A DNA stretch of 10,150 nucleotides from Rhodospirillum sp. UBA1311 (GTDB lineage: Bacteria; Pseudomonadota; Alphaproteobacteria; Rhodospirillales; Rhodospirillaceae), in the NCBI GenBank assembly GCA_002307145.1, contig DBTR01000018.1:50729-60878 (forward strand), read 5' to 3'. The notes beneath the pieces were generated by a model that had not been told where the DNA came from, searched no databases, and was given only the letters and a program-made list of their open reading frames with translations. Made by a program: the position numbers and the translations under genes. Numbering within the stretch: the stretch's first letter is position 1; every line of letters starts with the position of its first letter. This document shows, piece after piece, positions 1-5,803 of this stretch.

Positions 1-551
1 GCCATGCCGACGGCGATGCCGCCCGCGCCATTGACCAGCAGGTTCGGGAAGCGCGCCGGCAGGACCGTCGGCTCCGACGTGCTTTCGTCGTAGTTGGCCT
101 GGAAGGAAACCGTGTCCTTGTCGATGTCGTCCAGCAGCGCCTGCGAGCTTTTCGCCAGCCGCGCCTCGGTGTAACGCATCGCGGCGGCGGGATCGCCGTC
201 CATCGAGCCGAAGTTGCCTTGCCCGCTGACCAGCGGCAGGCGCATCGAGAAATCCTGCGCCATGCGCACCATCGCGTCGTAGATCGCGGAATCGCCATGG
301 GGATGGTATCGACCCATGACGTCGCCAACGATGCGCGCGGACTTGCGGAATGGCTTCGAATGGTCGTAGCCGCTTTCCCGCATCGAATACATGATGCGCC
401 GGTGGACCGGCTTCAGCCCGTCGCGGACGTCGGGAATCGCTCGCGCCACGATCACGCTCATCGCGTAATCGAGGTAGGAACGCTTCATTTCTTCTTCGAT
501 ATTGACGGGTTGGATATCGGTCCCGGTCGCTTTGATCGGCGGATTGGTCAA
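1..551 (-). CDS. gyrA: DNA gyrase subunit A, N-terminal part (cut by window edge)
   Basis: GyrA is the DNA-cleaving subunit of DNA gyrase (A2B2), which introduces negative supercoils using ATP. About 183 N-terminal residues are present; the rest lies beyond the left edge. The translation shows the family opening VNIEEEMKRSYLDYAMSVIV, then RDGLKPVHRRIMYSM, the PHGDSAIYD stretch, and RYTEARL, which holds the catalytic tyrosine (about residue 127, E. coli Tyr122). The visible end reads NLLVNGAGGIAVGMA. The quinolone-resistance positions carry Ser (about residue 88) and Asp (about 92), the sensitive-type pair. I chose the TTG at 549-551 because an in-frame TAA lies two codons upstream and the next ATG is already inside the conserved region. 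Only a weak purine-rich GAGAAAG precedes it. ParC was considered, but these motifs read as GyrA. Family identity is very secure; the start codon is moderately secure. Confidence 0.95.
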   Translation of the reverse strand, partial: MTNPPIKATGTDIQPVNIEEEMKRSYLDYAMSVIVARAIPDVRDGLKPVHRRIMYSMRESGYDHSKPFRKSARIVGDVMGRYHPHGDSAIYDAMVRMAQDFSMRLPLVSGQGNFGSMDGDPAAAMRYTEARLAKSSQALLDDIDKDTVSFQANYDESTSEPTVLPARFPNLLVNGAGGIAVGM

Positions 552-602
552 GGCTTACACACTTTCTCAAAAATCCGTCGCCCCTGGGTCGGGCGGCGGA
601 GC

Positions 603-631
603 AGTCTACCACCCCACTGCCCGCGACTCAA
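603..631 (-). promoter_or_regulatory. Candidate sigma-70 promoter for gyrA
   Basis: On the minus strand, TTGAGT (626-631) and TAGACT (603-608) are separated by exactly 17 bp, each matching the sigma-70 consensus at 4 of 6 positions. Transcription would begin near 596, giving a leader of about 45 nt before the TTG start of gyrA. The surrounding gap (552-708) holds no gene. Its right half (about 645-705) is unusually AT-rich for this genome. I see no convincing terminator for the upstream regulator gene there, only a 4-bp stem at 688-702. Own-promoter expression fits gyrA being separated from ssb here. This is pattern matching only. Confidence 0.4.
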
Positions 632-708
632 CGCTCCCGGACGATGAATTGAAACATCAACATATTGATTTAGAAGTTTGTTTTAAATTGCTATTTTGGC
701 AAACCTGA

Positions 709-1236
709 TCAGTCGGCGTAGCTCACCGGCAGCACGGTGGTCGACTTGATCGTCTCCATCGCGAACATCGAGGTGACATCGGCCAGCTCGATCCGCTCGA
801 TCAGCCGCTTGTATACCGTGTCGTAGGCGGCGATATCGGGCACCACGGCGCGCAGCAGGTAGTCGATCTCGCCGCTCATCCGATAGAACGAAACGATCTC
901 CGGGATGCCGTCGACGGCGGTCTGGAAGCGATTCAACCATTCCTGCGAATGATGATTGGTGCGCACCGCGATGAACACGGTGACGCCGAGGTTCAGCTTT
1001 TTCGGATCGAGCAGCGCAACCCGCTTGCGGATCACGCCATCCGCCTCAAGCTTCTGAATCCGCCGCCAGCACGGCGTCGAGGACAGCCCGACGCGTGCGC
1101 CGATATCGGCGACGGAGAGGGTGGCGTCGTCCTGGAGCAAGGCGAGGATCTTCTTGTCGATCGCGTCGATGATGCGTCCTCCGGAGAATGGCCGTGCCGA
1201 GTACGATGGTTCGGAACAATCATTATCCGACATCAT
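709..1236 (-). CDS. decR: Lrp/AsnC-family regulator, DecR/CyuR-like (cysteine-responsive)
   Basis: This is a 175-aa transcription regulator with an N-terminal winged helix-turn-helix (about 26-80; recognition region near SSTPCWRRIQKLEADGVI) and a C-terminal RAM/AsnC effector domain (about 83-170, with GEIDYLL near 122-128). Several segments closely match E. coli DecR (YbaO, CyuR) as I recall it: TPCWRRIQKLE, VALLDP, a T-x-HHS-x-EW stretch, and the tail DVTSMFAMETIKSTTVLP. DecR is the cysteine-responsive regulator of the cysteine desulfidase operon. The divergent neighbour here is a CyuA-type desulfidase, which supports the same role and probable autoregulation. The start is uncertain. ATGs at 1234-1236 and 1231-1233 and a TTG at 1237-1239 are possible, none with a clear ribosome-binding site, and they add about 21 residues before the conserved domain. 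The family is certain; the subgroup is strongly suggested by sequence and context. Confidence 0.88.
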   Translation of the reverse strand: MMSDNDCSEPSYSARPFSGGRIIDAIDKKILALLQDDATLSVADIGARVGLSSTPCWRRIQKLEADGVIRKRVALLDPKKLNLGVTVFIAVRTNHHSQEWLNRFQTAVDGIPEIVSFYRMSGEIDYLLRAVVPDIAAYDTVYKRLIERIELADVTSMFAMETIKSTTVLPVSYAD

Positions 1237-1264
1237 CAAGCATGCGAGAATAAATTTCTACAAT
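1236..1264 (+). promoter_or_regulatory. Candidate activator-dependent promoter for the desulfidase operon
   Basis: A good -10 element, TACAAT (1259-1264, 5 of 6 to consensus), lies 17 bp downstream of a very poor -35 hexamer, TCAAGC (1236-1241). A strong -10 with a poor -35 is typical of promoters that need an activator, which would suit a DecR-type regulator. The -10 sits inside the putative operator, so repression is equally possible. Transcription would start near 1271, about 83 nt before the ATG of cyuA. Tentative. Confidence 0.3.
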
Positions 1265-1277
1265 TTCCATGGCATGC
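1240..1277. promoter_or_regulatory. Putative DecR operator in the divergent promoter region
   Basis: Between the divergent regulator and desulfidase genes lies an AT-rich patch in otherwise GC-rich DNA. Its core, AAATT-TCTAC-AATTT (1252-1266), is a 5-bp perfect inverted repeat with a 5-bp spacer. It is flanked almost concentrically by two copies of the palindrome GCATGC (1240-1245 and 1272-1277). Lrp-family proteins typically bind short AT-rich imperfect palindromes, and the AAATT-N6-ATTT spacing resembles the motif I remember for E. coli CyuR. A further small inverted repeat, GGAAA-accg-TTTCC, lies at 1287-1300. That the regulator binds here is inference from position and symmetry. Confidence 0.45.
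1247..1275 (-). promoter_or_regulatory. Candidate promoter for the DecR-like regulator
   Basis: On the minus strand, ATGCCA (1270-1275, 4 of 6) and TATTCT (1247-1252, 4 of 6) are spaced by 17 bp and overlap the putative operator. This would allow autoregulation. The predicted transcription start is near 1240, so the message would be almost leaderless at the TTG/ATG cluster 1231-1239. That would explain the absence of a visible ribosome-binding site. Weak evidence. Confidence 0.25.
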
Positions 1278-1353
1278 GCAAAACAAGGAAAACCGTTTCC
1301 CGTCGCTCCATCCTAAACTGACCCGATCTTCAACCAGCGGCGGACCTGGCGCG

Positions 1354-2658
1354 ATGCGGGGCGATACCTTTCACGAGATCACTGCGGATTGCCTCGTCGC
1401 GATCCTGAAGGACGAGATCCGCCGCGCCACCGGCTGCACCGAGGTTGCGTCCGCCGCCCTCGCCGCCGCACGGGCGGTCGAGGCTCTCGGCCGCCCCGCC
1501 GAGCACATCCACCTTTCGGTCAGCCCCAGCGTCTATAAGAACGGCGTCCACGTCGCGGTGCCCGGCACGCCGTTTCGCGGCCTCGCCGCCGCCGCCGCTC
1601 TCGGCGCGGCGATCGGCGACAGCTCGCGGGGCCTCGAAATTCTCGACTCCGCCGATGCGCGCAGCATCGAATCAGCTGCCGAAATGACGTCGGTTCAATC
1701 GGTTCGCGTCGATTTCTCGGCTTACGACGAAGCATTATACCTGCGCGCCGCCGCACTCGCGGGCAACGACGTCTCGGTCGCGATCATCGCCGGATGCCAT
1801 GACCGCATCGTCGAGGTGCGACGCAACGACACGCTCCTGTTCGCCGCCGCGCCGGTGCTGGAAAGCGAGGCCGCGGGCCAGGCCATCCTTCCCGACCTGC
1901 GCGACGTGCCGATCACCACCCTGCTCGCCGAGGTCCAACGGGTGCCCACGGCATCCCTCGAATTCCTGATCGACGCAGCAAAGCTCAATGCCGAAGCCGC
2001 CCGCGCAGATCTCGACGCCTCGGGAACCCTCGGCCGCGCGCTCGATGCCGCCGCGACCGCCGCCGCAACCCCTCGCGCCATGGCGCAGGCCTGGGCCGGC
2101 GCGGCGAGCGAGGCGCGAATGGCGGGCCTGCCGGTCCCGGTGGCGGCGATCACCGGCAGCGGCAACCACGGCATCGCCAACTTCCTCGGCGTCTGGGGCT
2201 ATGCCCTGGCGATCGGCGCGGACCGCGAGCGCATCGCCCGCGCGCTCGCCATCTCCTCCCTCGTCACCATCGCGATCAAGGCCCACACCGGCAAGCTCAC
2301 CGCCTTCTGCGGCTGCGCCATCGCGCCCGCCACCGGCCTCGCGGCGGCGGCGGCCTATCTGATGGGCGGCGACGCGGCGACCCAGGCGCATGCGATGCAA
2401 TCGGTGATCGGCACCTTCGCCGGAATGCTCTGCGACGGCGCGAAACCCTCCTGCGCTTTCAAGGTCGCCACCGTGGTCGGCGCGGCGATCGACCTCGCCG
2501 CGCTCGCCGTCGCCGGTGCATACGTGCCCGATGGCGATGGCATCGTCGGTGCCAGCGTCGACCGGAGCTTCGCCAACCTCGGCCGCCTCAACGACCCCGG
2601 CATGCGCGCCACCGAACAGGTGGTTCTCGACATCATCGCCGGATCTTCGGCGGCTTGA
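1354..2658 (+). CDS. cyuA: CyuA-type iron-sulfur L-cysteine desulfidase (UPF0597/serine dehydratase-alpha-like)
   Basis: This 434-aa cytoplasmic protein matches the CyuA/YhaM family (E. coli about 436 aa). The family converts L-cysteine to pyruvate, ammonia and sulfide with a [4Fe-4S] cluster. Family landmarks are the N-terminal GCTE (Cys28), VYKNGVHVAVPG (60-71), ITGSGNHGIANF (266-277), AHTGKLTAFCGCAIAPATG (310-328; Cys319 and Cys321) and GMLCDGAKPSCAFK (357-370; Cys360 and Cys367). These cysteines are the likely cluster ligands and all are present. The ATG at 1354 puts the first conserved cysteine at residue 28, about where it lies in the E. coli protein; an open frame continues upstream to 949 but overlaps the divergent regulator. 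The ribosome-binding site is weak (GGCGGA about 10 nt upstream). The related iron-sulfur L-serine dehydratase activity is the main alternative, but the DecR-like neighbour favours cysteine. The MFS gene follows after 60 nt. Confidence 0.83.
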   Translation: MRGDTFHEITADCLVAILKDEIRRATGCTEVASAALAAARAVEALGRPAEHIHLSVSPSVYKNGVHVAVPGTPFRGLAAAAALGAAIGDSSRGLEILDSADARSIESAAEMTSVQSVRVDFSAYDEALYLRAAALAGNDVSVAIIAGCHDRIVEVRRNDTLLFAAAPVLESEAAGQAILPDLRDVPITTLLAEVQRVPTASLEFLIDAAKLNAEAARADLDASGTLGRALDAAATAAATPRAMAQAWAGAASEARMAGLPVPVAAITGSGNHGIANFLGVWGYALAIGADRERIARALAISSLVTIAIKAHTGKLTAFCGCAIAPATGLAAAAAYLMGGDAATQAHAMQSVIGTFAGMLCDGAKPSCAFKVATVVGAAIDLAALAVAGAYVPDGDGIVGASVDRSFANLGRLNDPGMRATEQVVLDIIAGSSAA

Positions 2659-2718
2659 CGCCACGCCTTTCCCGGGACTAGATGACGGAGCGCCGCACCC
2701 GCGCACTGGGAAATCGCC

Positions 2719-3999
2719 ATGCATTCCAGCCATCTGTTCGTCCCTGCCCGCCCCCTTTCACGCGAAGACGGCAAGACCCTCGCACTCGCGGCCCTGGGCG
2801 GTGCGCTCGAATTCTACGACTTCGTGATCTTCGTGTTCTTCACCGCGGTATTGAGCCGCCTGTTCTTCCCGCCGGACATGCCGGAATGGCTGGGGCAACT
2901 CCAGACCTTCGGGATTTTCGCCGCCGGTTACCTGTTCCGCCCCCTCGGCGGCATCGTCATGGCGCACTTCGGCGACAAATTCGGGCGCAAGCGGATGTTC
3001 ACCCTGTCGGTCGGCCTGATGGCGGTGCCGACGCTCCTGATCGGCCTGCTGCCGACCTACGGCACCCTCGGCTACGGTGCGCCGCTCCTCCTGCTGCTGA
3101 TGCGGATCATGCAGGGCATCGCGATCGGGGGCGAGATTCCGGGCGCGTGGGTGTTCGTCTCCGAACACGTGCCCTATCGCCGCGTCGGGCTCGCATGCAG
3201 CCTGCTGGAAACCGGGCTGACCGCAGGCATCCTGCTCGGCTCCCTGGTCGCCACCCTGGTGACCCGGAGCCTGTCGCCGGACGACGTCCAGGCCTGGGGG
3301 TGGCGTCTGCCGTTCCTGCTCGGCGGCGTCTTCGGGCTGGTGATCGTCTATCTGCGGCGCTGGCTGCGCGAGACCCCGGTATTCGAGGAAATCCGCCAGT
3401 TGAAGCAAATCAGCGCGATGCCGATCCGCGACGTGGTGCGCCACTTCCGCGCCGACGTGGTGGTTTCGGTGATCGCGGCGTGGATGCTCACCGCCTGCAT
3501 GGTGGTGGTCCTGCTGATGACCCCGACGCTCCTGGGCAAGCTCTACCATGTGCCGCTGGTCGCCGCACTCCAGGCCAACACCGCCGCAACCATCGGGTTG
3601 TGCGTCTCGGTGGTGATCGCCGGAATAGCGTGCGACCGCTTCGGCGCGGCCCGGGTCGCGGGGCTCGGCACGCCGCTCCTGGTCGCCTCGGTCTACGGCT
3701 TGTATATCGGCGTCGCCCATGATCCGACATTGGTGCTGCCGCTCTATGCGCTCGCCGGATTCTTCGCCGGGGTGATCGGCATCGTGCCGATCGTGATGAT
3801 CCAGTCGTTCCCGGCATCGGTGCGGTTTACCGGACTGTCGCTCTGCTACAACCTCGCCTACGCCGTGGTCGGCGGCCTCACGCCGCTGGTGATCCCGGCA
3901 TTGGCCCAGGTGACGCCGCTCGCCCCCGCGCATTACGTCACGCTCGCCTGCGTCGTCGGCGCGGTCGCGATCGTGATGCAGGCGCGCGGCCGCGCCTAA
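2719..3999 (+). CDS. MFS transporter, metabolite:H+ symporter (MHS)-like
   Basis: This 426-aa inner-membrane protein has about 12 hydrophobic segments, the usual size for the Major Facilitator Superfamily. MHS-type signatures are GALEFYDFVIF (28-38) in the first helix, RPLGGIVMAHFGDKFGRKR (74-92, the loop 2-3 motif A), RIMQGIAIGGEIPGA (129-143), WGWRLPFLLGG (193-203) and LRETPVFEE (216-224) at the start of the central loop. Relatives move small organic acids, betaines or amino acids with protons. The ATG at 2719 begins just ahead of the conserved part, with GGGAAA about 8 nt upstream. It lies 60 nt after cyuA with no terminator between, so it is probably co-transcribed. The context suggests transport of cysteine or a sulfur/amino acid metabolite, in either direction. 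E. coli uses a HAAAP-family carrier (CyuP) in this position, so the substrate here is inference. Family secure, substrate unknown. Confidence 0.9.
   Translation: MHSSHLFVPARPLSREDGKTLALAALGGALEFYDFVIFVFFTAVLSRLFFPPDMPEWLGQLQTFGIFAAGYLFRPLGGIVMAHFGDKFGRKRMFTLSVGLMAVPTLLIGLLPTYGTLGYGAPLLLLLMRIMQGIAIGGEIPGAWVFVSEHVPYRRVGLACSLLETGLTAGILLGSLVATLVTRSLSPDDVQAWGWRLPFLLGGVFGLVIVYLRRWLRETPVFEEIRQLKQISAMPIRDVVRHFRADVVVSVIAAWMLTACMVVVLLMTPTLLGKLYHVPLVAALQANTAATIGLCVSVVIAGIACDRFGAARVAGLGTPLLVASVYGLYIGVAHDPTLVLPLYALAGFFAGVIGIVPIVMIQSFPASVRFTGLSLCYNLAYAVVGGLTPLVIPALAQVTPLAPAHYVTLACVVGAVAIVMQARGRA
3981..3996. other. GC-only hairpin at the tail-to-tail gene junction
   Basis: GGCGCG (3981-3986) and CGCGCC (3991-3996) form a perfect 6-bp stem with a CGGC loop, ending directly before the overlapping stop codons of the MFS gene (TAA, 3997-3999) and the glycosyltransferase gene (TAG, 3996-3998). 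No T-tract follows on either strand, so it is not a classical intrinsic terminator. It could pause polymerase or protect 3' ends, or simply reflect GC-rich coding sequence. Confidence 0.25.
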
Positions 4000-5168
4000 C
4001 CGCGCGGGTCCGGGCCGAGGGTCTCGGTCAGGAAGCCGGTCATCGCATCGTGGAAGGCGGCGCGCGAGTAGAGCTTGTGCGCGTACGCCTGACAGATCCG
4101 GGTCTGCCGCCTGAGGTCGCTCTCGGGGAGCGCCAGCGCTGCGTCCATCGCCGCCGCGATCGTGTCCGGCGCACAATCCGCGAGCGTCAGGCCGCAGCCG
4201 AACGGCAGGTCGACGCCGGTTTCCGCGCTCGCGATCGGGAACAGCCCGAATTGCAGGCAGGTCACCGCCGCGGTGGAAATTCCCTCCGAGCACGACGGCG
4301 AGAGGAAGCAGAACACATCCTTCAGCAGCTCTCGAAACGACGGATGCGCGGCGTTCATGTAGCCGTGGTAGACGACGTTGTCCTGGGCGAGGACGTCGCG
4401 ATAGGCGGCGACGAAATCCGGCTCGGCCGCGAGATTGTTGGCGATGTGGAGGGTGAGATCGGAGCGGCGGCGGAGCACCTCCAGCACCACATCGAGGCCC
4501 TTGTGGACCGCGCCCGGCCCGGCGAACCAGATGAATTCCCGCTTCGCCGGGGTCAGTTCGTCGGGCGTCCGCACGTGCGAGAGGAACGACCCGGAGACCG
4601 GGATGCAGCGGATCTTGCCGCGGTGGATCGTGGGATAGGTCGAGAGGGTCTCATCGTTGCCGAGCAGCGAGACCCGGTTCGCCACGCTGAGGCTGCGATC
4701 GAGAAGATCGGGCCAGGGGGTGAGCCGCTTCGGTGCATACAGCCGACCGGTGCGCGCCTCAAAGGCCGCCACCCGCGCGAGTTCCGCCGCCATGGAAAAG
4801 CGCGGATACCCGGTGGTCATGTGGAGGATCTTGACGCACGTGGGCGGAAGGATGGCGGCGAAGCGCTGGAGATTGAGGGCGATGTCGATCACCGCCGCGT
4901 AGTCCTTATCGAGCGCGAATTCGGTCTCGATATAGTCGATCGCCTCGACGGCGAAGCCGAGAGTGGCGAGAATCCGCGCGATTTCACGGGATTCCCACCG
5001 ATTGGTGTGGCCGGACAACGGGTCGCCCGGATCGGAAAGCAGCGGCCCCTTCAGATAGCTGAGAAGCACCGTCCCGCGCGGTTTGCCCTCGGGAAGGAGC
5101 AGCGCCGCACCATTGCCTGCGGCTCCCGTTTCGGGTTTCGCCAGCAATCGGGTTTTCGCCGCGTCCAT
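3996..5168 (-). CDS. GT-B fold glycosyltransferase-like protein, substrate unknown
   Basis: This 390-aa protein looks like a GT4/GT1-type (GT-B) glycosyltransferase, transferring a sugar from an activated donor to an unknown acceptor. The N-terminal half (about 33-200) opens with GTVLLSYLKGP and WESREIARILATLGFAVEAID, as in acceptor domains. The C-terminal half has FAGPGAVHKGLDVVLEVL (215-232, the KG-x-D-x-L element) and FLSPSCSEGISTAAVTCLQF (288-307), resembling the nucleotide-sugar site. The usual E-x7-E pair is incomplete: Glu295 is present but the position eight later is Thr303, so it belongs to a divergent subfamily or may have altered activity. I chose the ATG at 5166-5168. A longer open frame reaches 5312 but runs inside ssb, and its low-complexity Ala/Arg sequence looks like a shadow. 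The ATG lies 13 nt after the ssb stop, so the two are probably co-transcribed. No signal peptide or membrane segment is visible. Confidence 0.75.
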   Translation of the reverse strand: MDAAKTRLLAKPETGAAGNGAALLLPEGKPRGTVLLSYLKGPLLSDPGDPLSGHTNRWESREIARILATLGFAVEAIDYIETEFALDKDYAAVIDIALNLQRFAAILPPTCVKILHMTTGYPRFSMAAELARVAAFEARTGRLYAPKRLTPWPDLLDRSLSVANRVSLLGNDETLSTYPTIHRGKIRCIPVSGSFLSHVRTPDELTPAKREFIWFAGPGAVHKGLDVVLEVLRRRSDLTLHIANNLAAEPDFVAAYRDVLAQDNVVYHGYMNAAHPSFRELLKDVFCFLSPSCSEGISTAAVTCLQFGLFPIASAETGVDLPFGCGLTLADCAPDTIAAAMDAALALPESDLRRQTRICQAYAHKLYSRAAFHDAMTGFLTETLGPDPRG

Positions 5169-5181
5169 CCGGAGGCGCGCT

Positions 5182-5670
5182 TCAGAACGGAATGTCGTCG
5201 TCGAGGGCGGAAGATGCGGGAGCGTCCCAGCCCGGGTTGCCGCTGCCGCCGGCGCTGCCGCCGCCCTGGCGCGGTGCGGGCGAGCCGCCGCCGAAATCGC
5301 CGCCGCCTTCACCCTGGCGCGCGCCGTCGAGCATGGTCAGTTCGCCACGGAAACGCTGCAACACGATTTCGGTGGTGTACTTCTCGGCGCCGCTCTGGTC
5401 GGTCCACTTGCGGGTCTGGAGCGAGCCTTCGACGTACACCTTCGAGCCCTTGCGGAGGTACTTTTCCGCAACCTGGGCGAGGTTCTCGTTGAAGATCACG
5501 ACGCGGTGCCACTCGGTGCGCTCCTGGCGCTGGCCGGACTGGCGGTCGTTCCAGCTTTCCGACGTGGCAAGGTTGAGGGTTACCACCTTGCCGCCGTTGT
5601 TCATGCTGCGCACTTCCGGGTCGCGGCCCAGGTTGCCGATGAGAATCACTTTGTTGACCGATCCGGCCAT
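5182..5670 (-). CDS. ssb: Single-stranded DNA-binding protein
   Basis: SSB coats single-stranded DNA during replication, recombination and repair, and recruits partners through its C-terminal tail. The 162-aa product has the full layout: an OB-fold (about 4-112, from VNKVILIGNLGRDPEVR through TEWHRVVIFNENLAQ and VYVEGSLQTRKW to TEIVLQRFRGEL), a Gly/Pro-rich flexible linker (about 117-153) and the acidic tip DDDIPF. Trp40, Trp54 and Trp89 match the DNA-stacking tryptophans of E. coli SSB. The ATG has a good ribosome-binding site, AGAGG, about 6 nt upstream. A candidate promoter, TTTTCA-17 bp-TAGGCT, lies upstream but matches only 4 and 3 of 6. The preceding liv terminator (5751-5779) shows that ssb needs its own promoter. 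In many alphaproteobacteria gyrA follows ssb directly; here a glycosyltransferase gene does. Confidence 0.97.
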   Translation of the reverse strand: MAGSVNKVILIGNLGRDPEVRSMNNGGKVVTLNLATSESWNDRQSGQRQERTEWHRVVIFNENLAQVAEKYLRKGSKVYVEGSLQTRKWTDQSGAEKYTTEIVLQRFRGELTMLDGARQGEGGGDFGGGSPAPRQGGGSAGGSGNPGWDAPASSALDDDIPF

Positions 5671-5750
5671 GGTCTACCTCTTTTCTGGTACTCGGGGAGC
5701 GACGAATTTCGGCGTAGCCTAGAGCATCCGCCGAAGGATGAAAAGCGATG

Positions 5751-5779
5751 AAAAAACCCCCGGAGTTGCCCCCGGGGGT
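5751..5779 (-). terminator. Intrinsic terminator of the liv operon
   Basis: On the minus strand an 8-bp perfect stem, ACCCCCGG/CCGGGGGT (5772-5779 with 5756-5763), has an 8-nt loop and is followed at once by a run of T residues (5751-5755). It begins about 25 nt after the stop codon of the promoter-distal binding-protein gene. This is a textbook Rho-independent terminator that separates liv from ssb transcription. Confidence 0.85.
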
Positions 5780-5803
5780 CGCGCGCGCAGGCTGCGAGCC
5801 CGC

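Noticed and set aside
1..551. Topoisomerase IV subunit ParC as identity of the left-edge gene
   Set aside because: The opening VNIEEEMKRSYLDYAMSVIV and the surrounding motifs fit GyrA better, and ssb nearby on the same strand is consistent with a former ssb-gyrA neighbourhood.
219..647. 142-aa plus-strand open frame opposite gyrA
   Set aside because: Antisense to unmistakable GyrA sequence, with no motifs of its own.
949..1353. Longer N-terminus for the desulfidase
   Set aside because: The upstream 135 codons overlap the divergent regulator and show no homology. The ATG at 1354 puts the conserved GCTE cysteine at residue 28, as in the family.
1735..2733. 332-aa minus-strand open frame opposite cyuA
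   Set aside because: Gly/Arg/Asp-rich shadow frame. cyuA carries the conserved cysteine motifs on the plus strand.
2758..4293. 511-aa open frame on the minus strand opposite the MFS gene
   Set aside because: Its translation is low-complexity (Arg/Asp/His-rich) with no family motifs, while the plus strand has a clear 12-helix transporter. It is a shadow of GC-rich codon bias.
5169..5312. Longer N-terminus for the glycosyltransferase reaching into ssb
   Set aside because: The extra 48 residues are low-complexity Ala/Arg produced by the ssb linker region in another frame. The ATG at 5168 lies 13 nt after the ssb stop.
4050..5492. 480-aa plus-strand open frame opposite the glycosyltransferase and ssb
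   Set aside because: Highly Arg/Gly/Glu-rich sequence, antisense to two supported genes; a GC-bias artefact.
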